This document shows positions 32,150 through 44,827 of a stretch of DNA of 64,000 nucleotides, one piece after another. The notes beneath the pieces were generated by a model. That model was not told where the DNA came from. It did no database searches and saw only the letters and a program-made list of their open reading frames with translations. Source of the stretch: Humulus lupulus (Eukaryota; Streptophyta; Magnoliopsida; Rosales; Cannabaceae); contig NC_084793.1 in NCBI RefSeq assembly GCF_963169125.1, positions 140,594,297 to 140,658,296 on the forward strand, written 5' to 3'. How positions within the stretch are numbered: position 1 is the stretch's first letter; each line of letters begins with the position of its first letter. Made by a program: the position numbers and the translations under genes.

Positions 32150-35100
32150 AACATCCCATATATTCACTTTATATGGTCCTTGAATTTATGTAGTGGCATG
32201 CCTTCAGCCAAGAGATTTGCGATTATTCAATTTAGTGCTTGCATGCTTAATGACAACTTTCATTTTCTTTAACATGCTCCTTCATGGCTAAATACTTAAT
32301 GTCGATATGCTTTCTTTGACTACAACAATTGTTGTTTCAAGCCATAAATACTGTAGCTGAATTTGTCGCAAGGTATTTCTTAATGGCTTAGAAATAGAAT
32401 CTATAACTGTAAGACCTGAAACTCTAAAATTATACACCATACAATGTATTCTCAAAACAGTAAATGAATCTGACTTCTAAAGTAGAAGTAGCAATCAGGG
32501 TTTTATGTGACACAACTTTACCAGTAAATATAAAACATAATCAAATATTGAATTATGTGAATCAATATAAGCGAAGCAGTCTAAATCTGATTAGTTAACT
32601 ATTTCTAGATTGTCAGTTCATCTAAAAAAATGCATACAATGCTTGGTATCATAAAGATACCTCATCACTTTGTTTGTAGCTCTTAGGTGGTCTAAACTTA
32701 AGTTATTATAATATCATCCCACAAATCTGACAGTAATTGCAATGTCAATTTTTGAGCATATATAACTTCCGACAGCAGAAGCATAAGGAATGTTCTTCAT
32801 TTCTTCCCATTCAAGATCATTATCCAAATACTGGCTCAAATTTAATTTACCACCATTAATAATAGGAGCAACACTTGGTGAACAATCTTTCATCTGAAAT
32901 ATCTCTAAATTTTTTTTGATGTAGGCTTCTTGAGATAGACCTAAAAGACCTTAATATTTATCTCGACAGATCTTAATGCCAATGACATGAGATGCATCAC
33001 CCATATCCTTCATCTCAAAATTCTTTGAGAAGAAATGTTTCACCTCATGGATGAAACCCCTATCATTGATTGCAAAAAGAATATCGTCCATATATAAAAC
33101 AAGGAAATAAATCTTACTCCCACTGACCTTCTGGTATATGCATTAATTCATGACATTCTCTTCAAATCCAAAGGAAGAGATGACATCATGAAATTTTAAA
33201 TATCATTGGTGAGATGCTTGTTTTAATCCATAGATGGACTTCTTAAGCTTGCATACCAAGTGTTCACCATCACTAAAGGAGAATCTTTCTGGTTGTTTCA
33301 TGTATACCTCTTCCTCTAGGTCACCATTTAGGATAGTATTTTTCACAAACTTTTTTCGTAGCTCTAACTTGAAATGAGAAACTAATGCCACGATTACTCT
33401 AAAGGAATCTATCTTAGAAACATGAGAAAAGGTCTCTGTGTAATCAATTCCTTCTTTTTGAGCGAATACCTTAGCAAGAAGTCTCGCTTTATGTCTCTTA
33501 AAGTTGCCTAATGAGTCTTTCTTTATTTGAAGACCCACTAACCCAATGATCCTCGCCCCATTAGGAAACTCAACAAGATTCAAGACTTCGTTGCTTTTCA
33601 TAGAATTCATTTATGGCATTGTACCACAATTTCAATTCTTGGCTATCCATGGTTTGTGAAAAATGTTTCTAAATTTTTTCCATCTCCACTATTTTAGTCA
33701 GATTCTTGGAAATACACAATGTACTCATTATGAAATGCTGATTTTTTTCGTTCTAATGAATCTTCTTAAGGCTACACCAGCAAGCTCTCGGGGAGTAGGT
33801 GGTTCAGCTGGTTGTTGATCAACTGCAGGTAATTCATGAACAACTTGATCTATTGAAACTTATCATCGACTTGTGGATTTTCAATGACTTGTTATGGTTG
33901 TTCAACATTCTTTGAACTTAATGGATGTTTTGAACCACTATCAATCTTGATCCTGAGGTGGAAGGTTATGAATGATCTTTTTCAAAATTTAAGTCATTTT
34001 TTTATCACTCCCACTACTCAAGTCATTTTCAATAAATTTTTGCATTTCTTGATTTCACAATCCTAGTGCTATGAGATGGAATGTAGAATCTGTAATATTT
34101 GGACCTTTCAACATATCCAATGAAATACCTAATAATGGTCCTAGGGTCCAGTTTCTTTTCTTGTGGATTATATACTCTAACTTCTGTCGGGCATTCCAAA
34201 ATGCATACATGTTGCAAACTCGGTTTCAAACCTTTTCATAATTCAAAAGGCATTTTTGAGACTGCCTTGGTTGGAACACAATTTAATATGTACACAACCA
34301 TTTTAGAGCTCCAGTCCAGAACGATTTAGGAGGTTTGGAGTTGCTGCTAAGCATACTCTGTACCATGTCCAGTAGTGTTTGGTTTCTTCTTTCAGCAACA
34401 CCATTTTGCTCGGGTGTACTGGGCATAATGTATTGGGAAACGATCCCCTTTTCTTCAAGAAACCTCACAAATGGACCTTGTGCTTGTCCATCATCAACGT
34501 GTCTACCATAACATTCTCCACCTCTATCTGATCTCACTATCTTAATTTTCTTATTGCATTGTTTCTCTACTTCAGCTTTAAATATCTTAAAGACATATAG
34601 TCCTTCACTTTTGTTATGAAGAAAGTAGAGATACATGTAACGTGAGAAATCATCTATAGAGGAGATGAAGTATTTATGACCATATGAGTCCATATCTGGA
34701 CTACATATATCTTGTATGTATGATTTCGAATAATTCAGAACTCCTACGGACACCATTTTTCTTAGACTTGTTGGTGTGCTTTCCCTTAATGTAGTCCACA
34801 CAAGTTTCAAAACTAGTAAAATCCAAGATATTAAGTACCCCATCATATACTAACATATTAATCTTATCAATGGAGATATGTCTCAATCTCTAGTGTCACA
34901 ATGTAGATTAATCCTCATTCATAACACACCTCTTAATGCTAGTTTGGACATGCATAACATTATGAGTTGTATTGTTTTGCATATTAATGTAGTAAAGACC
35001 ATCAGACATTGTACCATTCCCAACACATTCAAATTTATATAATAGATTAAAATATTTTTCTAAAAATGTATAGGAATATCCAAAAGGTACAAGTCTTGAA

Positions 35101-35340
35101 ACTGAAATCAAGTTTCTAGAAAAACTTGGAACATAAAAGGTCTTTTCTAACTTTAAAACAAAACTACTATTTAAAACTAAAGTGCATGTTTTTATAACTT
35201 CCATATGTGAGCACATCTTGTTTTCGGATAAGATGCTTTGCTCACTTCCTATTGGCTTGATTAGGTTTTGAACGAAATCTGAAATGTGGATATTTTTTGT
35301 CCATAATCAATCCACCATGTGTTATCTTAAGATTAAATAT
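32150..35340 (-). pseudogene. copia polyprotein remnants: protease, integrase, reverse transcriptase, RNase H
   Basis: In order on minus: a protease start near 35310 reading WWIDYGQ, where the family has WWIDSGA, so the catalytic D-S/T-G is lost; FYVPSFSRNLISVSRL (35216-34908); the pre-integrase zone ending CVDYIKGKHTNKSKK (34886-34701); the integrase core (34846-34283) with FISSIDDFSRYMYLYFL, IVRSDRGGECYG and PEQNGVAERRNQTLLDM; an integrase end with RVYNPQEKKLDPRT and GYVERSKYYRFY (34229-34029); reverse transcriptase (33610-33203) with HKARLLAKVFAQKEGIDYTETF and CKLKKSIYGLKQAS; later LEWEEMKNIPYASAVGSY and DHLRATNKVMRYL (near 32830-32640); and the RNase H end ANLLAEGMPLHKFKDHIK at about 32210-32150. 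Many frameshifts and stops are present. Confidence 0.82.
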
Positions 35341-36127
35341 ATAAGATTCATAACATATATATGAAATCAAAGTTCTAGTGTTGATGGCGGGTGTTTCATT
35401 GATCTTAATTTAATTGCACAGTAAATGTATGTGCAACTTGGATGGAGGAGAATACTCTCCTCCCACACTTTGGAGTTATCACCCCAAAGTTTGGGAAGTT
35501 CTTTTGGGACATTAGAGTGAATGGGTTGTGATGTTACATGAAGAGGATTACAAGTTTATCATTATAAAGTTTTTTTAAGGTTTATATGAATTCATATTTT
35601 ACCATTGTACGAACTTGCTGAATATGAAATCTAATTAAATAAAATTACATGTGGGCTAATTTTTTTTTAATTTAATAAGATTATATGCACACTATGATAG
35701 TTTAATCAAACAATTGAAAAACTTAAAGTTCGATATTTCTATCTAAATAAACTTCATGATAAAACTATTAAATTAATTATCATAACTTGTGTGGGTAAAT
35801 TAAGAAAATTAATTTAATATAATATCCTAATTAATTATATAAACATAAGAAAATCATCGTGGGGTAAAATTATTGTATCTATATAATTAGTCATAATTTA
35901 TGTCCATTATGTGATCCTAATCAGATTAATATGTAATTTTATATAATTAGAGATGTTGTGGCTACTCCCTAATTATGTAAAATTATATAGCTCGCTAGAC
36001 ATTATGTTTTAGGCTCTACTTAATTCCTAAGAATAATATGCAACAATATAATAGGGAATCACTAAGAGTGCTCCTAGTGTGGTCGAACGAAAATCATTAA
36101 AAACCGTTCTAGATTGGGCATTGTCTT
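35341..36127 (-). other. decayed copia interior, no motif recognised
   Basis: This is AT-rich sequence between the protease remnant and the nested gypsy element. No gag or zinc-knuckle motif is seen. GTCTT at 36123-36127 is the left target duplication of the gypsy insertion. Confidence 0.5.
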
Positions 36128-36730
36128 TGTTGACCCTTGTTTTGGTCAACTGACACGGAGTCAAAAAGCTTGATGTGGATAGATGTGTTGGAATGAATAT
36201 AATGACAAAAACAGTAAAGGACACAAGAAATTATAGTGGTTCGGCCCCAAGAACTGGTAATGACCTACGTCCACTTAAGTTATTATTGATATGAGATCTC
36301 AAAGGAGTGATCAAAGAACTAGGGTTCTCCGAGTTTCACTAACCTGAGAGAGATAAATAGTACAATTGTAATACAATAGCTCTAATTCTCTCGTAAGTCT
36401 ATAATTTTTATTAAGCAAAAGCCAAAAGTCCCTCCCTTGAGCTATATTTCTCTATTTATAGGCCCAAAGAGGATTACATGAATTTGTTACAGATATTCTC
36501 TCCTAATTAATCAGATAATTAGGAATCATTGGAGACAATCTCGGAATTGATTATGATCTTCACAAGATCATCTTGAAATATGCGGAATGTACAACCATGC
36601 TGGTCGTAAGGAAAACTCAACTGACATGCCTGTAATGTCTTAATGATCGATACTCAAACAAACTCTGCCAGGTGTCAGCCACGTGTTCAAAATCGCCTGC
36701 CACATCACCCATGCCTGTTTTTGGATAACA
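36128..36730 (-). repeat. 3' LTR of the Retand-type element
   Basis: It aligns end to end with 47167-47769. On minus it begins TGTTATCCAAAAACAGG and ends AAGGGTCAACA. A TATA-like tctatttata (36451-36460) lies upstream of the AAGCAAAAG-containing block. Confidence 0.93.
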
Positions 36731-36965
36731 TTTTCCCCCCAAGTTTATTTATTACAACTAACAATAAATAAACTTTAAGGAAACGACTCTTCGATTACCC
36801 CACCAGATCTGTCAGAGGAGTTCGTGCATCCTTGGGAAAAGTAACCTACCCCTGTCTAATCACGGCTTTTCGGTTCCCAAGTAACCTATTGACGGCTATC
36901 ACCCTTCCCCACACTTCGAAAAGAGGAAATTGATGATTACTTCCTCTTTCATGCCACAGACAAAA

Positions 36966-36978
36966 AATATATATAGCC
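36966..36978 (+). promoter_or_regulatory. putative TATA box of the antisense gene
   Basis: AATATATATAGCC lies about 30-40 bases upstream of a C/T-rich leader. That leader runs to a spliced 5' untranslated intron (37142-37582, GTAAGTTT...GTTCGCAG). The placement just inside the 3' LTR suggests that the antisense gene has its own promoter instead of using the LTR. Confidence 0.5.
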
Positions 36979-37588
36979 TTCTTAAAGTCTTCTTTTCCTT
37001 TTTACGCAAGCTATTTCTCCTTCAAGAAACCCTAGAATCTGAACCTTCATTCTCTCTGAAGACCATCTTTCAGTGTTTCAAGAATCAGTCGTCTGTTCGT
37101 CTAGCTTGAATCTTCTTCAAACCTCCACGATCTTTGCTTTGGTAAGTTTCAGAACCTTTCTGCTCTTTATTTTTGTCGTGCATGCCTCTGTGAGTTAACT
37201 GTTAAGTTCTAGTGTTGAGATGCATGAAAGTAGGGGATTTATCGGGTGATAGTAGATAGGATGATGTTTCTTTACCATTTAGGAGTTACGAGTTAGTTTG
37301 ATAGTCGAGATCATAAATTTAGGACGTAAAACCGAAGTAAAAATTCGATTTTTATGCTAGTTGAAAAACCGAGTTTTTCCCACCCTTAAAGGAGTTGATA
37401 AAGTTTTTTTCAAAAACTTTTACTTTCACTTTTTTGATCTACTTTTCAAAATGTTCGTGTGAAAAAATTAGTTTTTTGTTAGAATACTATTGTATAAAAG
37501 TTTGACTTTTATCCACGACCAACGTTATTCTAACAAACTTTCTAGATTCTCCATCCTCACCTCCCCATTTTTCTGTTCGCAGATTTTA

Positions 37589-40220
37589 ATGCCAGATTTG
37601 TGGGGAGGTGAGTGGCCAATCGAAGATGATCTTCTTGCGTAACTGCTTGAAGGCGAAGAACAGCCGGCCCAGCGTGTTCACGAGATCCCCTTCTCAAGAC
37701 TTTCTTCTTCTAGACCTCAACCATCACCACCTAAAATGGCCCGCTCTAAATCTCCAGGCAAAAAGAAACCAAACACTGAAAACAATCCAAATCCTCCTGC
37801 CCTGCCTGATTCGCAGACTAGGGTTCCCTCGACCAGTGGTCGAGAAAATGTTGTCCCGGACCCTCGCATTCAGGTCAGGGCTCACCCTCGGCATTCAAAC
37901 CTTCCTAATGTCGAGTGGTACCTCTCTCCCCTCAGCCAGGTGACTCCCAGGATTCTTGCCAATTACCTTAGGAAGTATCCTCTCATTGGGGTCAATCTCA
38001 AGATCCCTGCTGCTGACCAGAGGGCTAACTTGCCCAGGGGCGTTTACAGCGCCTGGTCGAGGTACCACATAGAGGCGGGGGCTACCCTTCCTCTACATCC
38101 GTTCTATCAGGGGGTGGAAAACTACTTCGGTGTTGCCCCTTTTCAAATTACTCCAAACGGATATAGAATGCTTGCTGCACTCTATATCCTTTACAAACTC
38201 AAGAAATGGCCAGAGCCCACTCCTCACGAGGTCAACTTTCTTTTTGACCTTAAGTCCAACCCTCAACAGTACGGGACGGGCTTTTTTCATCTTTGTCACC
38301 AGGAAACAAACCGCACGTTCCTGAGTGACACTACACATATCTCCAACGTGAGGAAATACAATCAAGAGTATTTCCTCACGCCAGACATGACTACGAACAA
38401 CCTGGCCTTCGCTCGAGGAGGTAAATGTTCTTTTCTACTGGTCGCTACTTTTCTTAGTAAATTTCTTTGTACTTCTCTAAAGTATCTTGTGCCTTTCAGG
38501 ACCATGACTACACCCAAACCCAACACCACACATGGTGATGAGGTCCAATGCACTGGCCAGGATGACTGATGCTAAAAAAAGCGTTAAGTCTCTGGTCACT
38601 GATGAAAACTTGAGGCTGTCTGGCCTCCTGACCCATCGTCAGGAAATGAGGGAACCCGTGGTGGCAGATGCCACTGCCGAGGGGCATCCCGAGCAGCAAC
38701 CCCCAGCATCCCTTCCTCGAAGGAGACCAACTGGGGTTACGATCAGGGAACCGACTGGCACCCCCTCAGCAGAAAGGCCTTCTGTCCCCCAAGGGAAGGG
38801 GAAACAAAAGGCTACAGAAGTTGTCGTAGACTTGGATGAGTCTTCAGACGAAAACGGTACTGTTGTTTCGCTTTTAAATAGCTTGCCAATTCCCTGTCAC
38901 TTATTTGACAGGGACGGAAATTTTACGTATACTCCAAATCTAGGGCCAGACTTCTTCGTGCCAGAGAGTGAGTGTATGACTAGTAGAGTCAGTAGTGTAG
39001 CGAAAAGTAGTAGTAGCTCGGGTATTGGACTTTGTGATTTTTCTTACTTCTTTTTTGATGTACCATAATTTTTCATTTATCTTTGTCTTACAGTCTGCAT
39101 GCTTATCTTCTCTTGCAGAAATGGCCTCCCCCAATGTTTTCGACCTATACCAGACTCAGGAAGAGGAGGAATTTCCCCTGGTCCGACGGAGGAAATTGGC
39201 CAGGAGACACGATGGCGAGTCTAGCCAAGCACCCTCAGCCAAGAAGGGTCAAGCAGTTGATCCTTCCAAGGATGGGCCCTCTGGCCAACCTTCTGCTCAA
39301 CCACCTGCCCCTGCTGAGGAGGTCTCGCCTGCCGCCACAAACCCTTCGCCTGCGGCTAAAAAAGAACAGGCCCAGCAAGCCGAACTTCCTGGGGCCAGAC
39401 TCTAGAGCTGTTCCCTGCGATCAGCTAAAGATCTCCTTGCTCATATTTTGAAGCATGACCGCTGCAGGGAGGCAATGGCTGAGGCTGAGAACATGGGGGT
39501 CGATCAGATCCTCAACAGGGCTCTTAATGAAGTGGCCAGTGTAAGCACTCTTTCTCTTTTTGTGATCTTGATTTTTATTTTTCCTTCTTGTAATATAGCC
39601 TAACTCTTATTCTTTGACTGCAGGCCATGCTGACAATGACCGCTGCTCGTACTCGCGCTGGCGCCAGCATCAAGCAGTCTCGGGCGAAGGTCATCGAGGA
39701 GCTTCAAGCCGCAGAGGCTAGGCATGCTGGGGAGTTGGAGGTGGTCACCCAGCAGAAGGATGCCTTGGTGGCAGAGCTGGAAGAGAAGCAAGCTTCTCTG
39801 GAAGCTCTCAGAAAGCAGAGGGATGACTACCAGAAGTCCACCCGAATCCAATGGTGTGAAGTCAAAAAACATAGGGAGGAGCATCTCGCTAAGGACACGA
39901 CCATTGCTGTTCTTAAAAGCCAGGTGGAGCAGCTCAAATTGACTAATGCTAAGGACCTGGAGAGGTATAAGAACGCGACACTTCGGTGTTTCTACGATTT
40001 TTGGAAACACAACCAAAGTGCCGATTTCAGTTACCTCCCAGAGGACGCTAGGAAGGCCGAGTTAGCCCGCTGTACTGCTCGGTTAGCTTCCAAAGAGAGA
40101 GCTAGGGTCCCTGCTTCCCTAAGCATTCAGCCAGCCGCAGAAGTGGAAGGAGGAGAAGCTGGAGAGGACGTGGTCAATCAAAATGCTCCAATGGATCCTC
40201 CTGCTCCTCAAGCTCCTTAA
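37589..40220 (+). pseudogene. antisense gene of the Retand-type element (putative gypsy-type transposon domain), 4 coding exons
   Basis: Coding exons are 37589-38420, 38500-38967, 39119-39540 and 39624-40220. Introns are GT-AG and phases match, giving 773 codons including the stop. Exon 1 carries the domain known in Pfam as Transposase_28 (putative gypsy type transposon): LANYLRKYPLIGVNL, PFYQGVENYFGVAPFQITPN, NPQQYGTGFFHL. Exon 2 has DAKKSVKSLVTDENL and an acidic low-complexity stretch. Exon 4 is a coiled coil (EELQAAEARHAGELEVVTQQ onward, about 60 residues of heptads). Three stops interrupt it: TAA at 37640, TGA at 38505 (just after intron 1) and TAG at 39403. TAA and TGA are single C-to-T steps from CAA and CGA. 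Such antisense ORFs are known in Retand-like elements, but their function is not. Confidence 0.8.
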
Positions 40221-40908
40221 AGTTTTTTGTTCTTTTTCTTTTCTTTAATTACACGACCTACGGGTCGTGATGTAAAGATAGATTTCTTTTTAATTTTGCT
40301 GCATGGGCAACATATTTTCCTTTTACTTTTGAACAATTACATCCAAGTAGTACTGCTTGCAGTGTAAAAGAATTCCCTTTGATATTATAATATTTCTGCT
40401 TATTATAACATCTATTCGCATGACCGAACTTAGCATAGTACTTTGGCTTGATTTAACAAAATATAAATTTTGAAAAATACTCTAAGTACCTTAGCATGCT
40501 CTCACTTATTTTGTTCATGTGTTTACACACCTCTTGGTATGCTTTGCTATCGATGTACCTTATATGCCCCCAAGTGACTGAGGAGCTTTAGGTCCTTGGT
40601 CACTTGCCTTGACCACGACCTGTTCGAACATTACTGCTCGGTATAAAATGCAACACTTATAATACAGCAAAACAACACACGTAATGAACAAATACTTGTA
40701 AAAAAATTTACAAAGGTTGGCTAGAATGACTGGCTGCGCACAGTCCCTTATAATTCTCGTATTAAAATGGACTAAACATGTCTTTACGAGTGATCTTTTA
40801 AAAAGATCTTACACTTATAAGCGATCAGTCATACAACATGACTAACCCTTTTTCAAAACTTGTAAAAAGTAAAAATTAATACAAACCAGTCCTTTAAGAA
40901 AGACTGTT
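40221..40908. other. spacer between antisense gene and pol end
   Basis: This noncoding AT-rich sequence holds the convergent 3' ends of the antisense gene (plus) and pol (minus). A hairpin CGACCTACGGGTCG lies at 40256-40269 just downstream of the antisense stop codon. Confidence 0.5.
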
Positions 40909-43900
40909 TATTGATAATACTTGCGTAGGTGTTCTCCATTCCAATAGCGCGGAACGAGATCTCCATTTAAGCGTGCAAGTTTGTATGTACCTGGGTGAAG
41001 GACTTCTTCAATCTGGTAAGGTCCTTCCCAGTTTGGTCCGAGTACTCCAGCAGCTGGGTCACGAGTGTTTAAGAAAACTCGTCGAAGTACTAGGTCTCCG
41101 ACGCTGAACTTTCTTTCTTTTACTTTTGAGTTAAAATACCAGGCGACTTTTTGCTGGTACGCAGCTACTCAAAGTTGGGCTTTTTCTCGTTTCTCCTCAA
41201 GCGAGTCTAGGGATTCCATTAACAGTTGGCTATTCTGGTCTTGGTCGTATGTGATTCTTTGATGTGAGGGCGGATCTAACTCGACTGGCAAAATGGCTTC
41301 ATACCCGTATGCTAAGGAAAACGGGGTATGACCTGTTGTTGTTCGATGAGAAGTTCTATACGACCAGAGTACTTCAAGCAGCTGTTCCGGCCATGCTCCT
41401 TTAGCTTCTTCAAGCCTTTTCTTCAGGGTATCCTTAAGTGTTTTATTCACTGCTTCGACTTGCCCATTTGCTTGTGGATGCGTGACCAAAGACAAGCTTT
41501 TGACGATTCCATGCCTTTCGCAGAAGTCTGTGAATAGGTCACTGTCAAACTGGGTGCTGTTGTCTGAGAAAATCTTCCGAGGCAATCCATACCGACAAAC
41601 AATGTTCTTGATGACAAAGTCAAGAACTTTCTTTGTCGTTATGGTAGCGAGTGGCTCAGCTTCAGCCCATTTGGTGAAGTAGTCGATTGCTACAACTGCG
41701 TATTTCACTCAACCCTTTCCCGTTGGCAAGGATCCAATTAAATCGATACCCCATACTGCGAAGGGCCATGGACTTTGCATCTGCTTTAACTCGTTGGGAG
41801 CTGCGCGTGGGATCTTGGAAAACCTATGACACTTATCACATTTTCGCACAAACTCCATTGAGTCTTCGTTCATAGTTGACTAGAAGTAGCCCTGCCTCAG
41901 AATCTTTTTCAACAAGCTCTGCCCCCCAGCGTGATCCCCACAGAAGCCTTCATGTACTTCCCTCATCAGCTCTTTAGCCTTTTCTGGTGTAATACATCTG
42001 AGTAGTGGCATGGAGTATCCTCTTCGATATAGAATACCATCGACCAATATGTACCTAGCAGCCTGTCTCTGAAGATTCCTAGCTTTGTTTCTATCTGCTG
42101 GTAGTACACCATTCGTGAGATACTCCAAGTACGGTGCCATCCATGTATCTTTTATCCGAATTTCCATACTGGTTTCATCTGCTCGTATGCTTGGCACGCG
42201 TAGTCGTTCCACTGGCACTATATTTAAAGTGTCAGCGTCTTTTGCACTCGCGAGTTTGGCTAAGGCATCTGCGTTTGAATTCTGATCCCGAGGTATTTGC
42301 TGGAGGGTATACTTCTCGAATTGCGCCAACAAATCTTTGGTTTTGTTCAGGTAGGCCACCATTTTCAGGCCCCGTGCTTGATACTCCCCTAAGACCTGAT
42401 TCACTACCAGCTGGGAATCACTGTAGATATCCAGCACTTTTATACTCATGTCTTTGGCCAACCTTAGTCCAGCGAGTAGTGCTTCATATTCGGCCTCATT
42501 GTTTGATGCGGTGAAATCGAACCTAATAGCGCAGTGAAAATGATGCCCTTCTGGCGTTATCAATATCACTCCTGCTCCTGCGTGAGATTCTTTGGACGAT
42601 CCGTCTGTGAATAACTTCCACGAAGGAGCTTTAACTTGGGGCTCAGGCGTATTAGGTGTTCCGCACTGCTCACTATCTGGGAGCTCAGTAAATTCGGCGA
42701 TAAGATCAGCCAAGACTTGTCCTTTTACTGCTGCTCGCGGTGAATATGTGATATCGAATTGCCCAAGTTCGACTGCCCATTTTAACAAACATCCAGCCGC
42801 CTCCGGTTTTTGTAGAACTTGCCGAAGGGGCTGGTCAGTTAAGACTGTGATGGGATGGGCTTGGAAGTAAGGACGTAACTTCCTTGAGACCAAAATTAAG
42901 CAATAGGCTAATCTTTCGATGGGAGGATACCTCAATTCGGCCCCGATTAACCTCTTGCTAACATAATAAACCGCATTTTGTACGCCTTCTTCTTCTCGTA
43001 CTAGCACCGCACTAGCAGCATATTTGGTGATTTCCAGGTAAATGAACAAAGTTTCTCCATCTATAGGCTTTGATAGAACAGGAGGCTGTGCCACGTGGGC
43101 TTTTAAGGCTTGGAAAGCCTGTTCGCAGTCTCCAGTCCACTCGAACTTTTTGTTGCATCTAAGTAGATTAAAGAAAGGGACGCATTTATCCGTCGACTTT
43201 GAAATAAATCTACTGAGTGCGGCAATCCTTCTAGTTAAACTTTGCACATCCTTGATTTTCACTTGCGATTTCATGTCGATCAGGGCTTTGATCTTTTCGG
43301 GGTTGGCCTCGATTCCTCTTGAATTAACAATGAACCCCAAAAATTTCCCTCACCCTACTCCGAAGGAACATTTGAGATGATTTAGCTTCATCTGATATTT
43401 GTTCAAAACATTGAAACATTCCTGTAAATCCTTCACATGTCCTTCTGCCTTTTTTTACTTTACCAGCATGTCGTCCACGTACACCTCCATGTTTACTCCG
43501 ATCAACTCCTTAAACATGTGGTTAACCAATCGCTGGTAAGTCGCACCAGCGTTTTTCAGTCCGAAGGGCATTACTTTATAACAGTATAACCCTGTATCGG
43601 TTCGAAAGCTAGTGTGATCCTCGTCAGGGGGATGCATACTGATCTAATTGTATCCCAAGTATGCATCCATGAAAGAGAGGATCTCATGTCCTGCAGTTGC
43701 ATTGACCAGCTGGTCGATCCTTGGGAGTGGGAAGCAATCTTTCGGGCAGGCTTTATTAAGGTCTGTGAAATCCACACAGGTTTGCCATTTGTTGTTAGGC
43801 TTGGGAACTAGTACTGGATTAGAGACCCACGATGGATAAAATGCCACCCTGATTAACCCATTCTCCTTCAGTCTTTCAACTTCCTCTTTTAAGGCTTTCG

Positions 43901-44827
43901 ATCTATCTTTATCGAGCAGCCTTCATTTCTGTTGCACGGGTGGATAATGCTTGTCAACGTTCAGGACATGGCTGATAACTGCAGGATCTATCCTAGCCAT
44001 CTCTTTATGTGACCAGGAAAAAACTTCCTGGTTCTTTCTCAAAAATTCCACCAATGCGTGCTTCGTTGCTGCTTCTAAATTTTTCCTCACCTTTACAACT
44101 CTGGTCGGGTCTTTTTCGTCAAGTTGGATCTCTTCAAGGTCCTCAACGGGTCCAACATCTTCCTAAAAATCCCCAAAGCGAGGATCTAAATCTCTATCCT
44201 CACTTTGGGCAACACCCTATTTGGTGACTCCATCACCAGATTGGGCTTGTGTATCAATAGCCATCTGCAACCTCTCTGGGGGAGTGCCTTCTTTGCCTTT
44301 GTGATCGAGGCATTGTAGCATTCCCTTGCTTCCCTCTGATTTCCCAACACGCATCCTACCCCTGCGTCTGTCGGGAATTTCATGGCCAAGTGCCATATTG
44401 AGGTGACAGCCCGAAGGTCAACCAGTATTGGCCTTCCGATTACACTATTGTACGCCGAAGGACAATCGACTACTATGAAAGTAGCGAGTAATGTCCTGGT
44501 AGCAAGCGTTGTACCTGCTGTCACCAGAAGTCTGATTGACCCCGTTGGGGCGAGTCCCTCACCAGAGAAGGCATAAATTGTTTGGTTGCAGGGCTCCAAA
44601 TCCTTGACAGACAACTTCATGCGTTCCAGGGAAGACTTGTACAGGATGTTTACTGAACTTCCTGTATCGACTAGCACTCTCTTCACCATCATGTTGGCAA
44701 TTTGAACATCCACGACCAGCGGATCGAAATGTGGGAACCGGACATGCTGGGCATTGCTATCAGAGAAGGTAATTTCACCCTCCTCTGACCGAGCCTTCTT
44801 TGATGCCCGGTCCTCCACAGTCATCAT
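40909..44827 (-). pseudogene. pol of the Retand-type element: protease, RT, RNase H, integrase
   Basis: On minus, the protease at 44827-44186 has KRVLVDTGSSVNILY and ends ...VIGRPIL. Reverse transcriptase follows with FYPSWVSNPVLVPKPNNKW, FTDLNKACPKD, YKVMPFGLKNAGATYQRL and NMEVYVDDMLVK (43847-43455). RNase H has LFTDGSSKESHAG, SNNEAEYEALLAGL and IYSDSQLVVNQV (near 42.6-42.4 kb). Integrase has the zinc-binding RKCDKCHRF, then AVVAIDYFTKWAEAEPL, IFSDNSTQFDSDLF and QANGQVEAVNKTL (41708-41169), with D, D and E all present. The C-terminus ends YWNGEHLRKYYQ at 40909. In-frame stops sit near 43640, 43452, 43340, 41880, 41709 and 41169, so no full polyprotein can be made. Confidence 0.9.
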
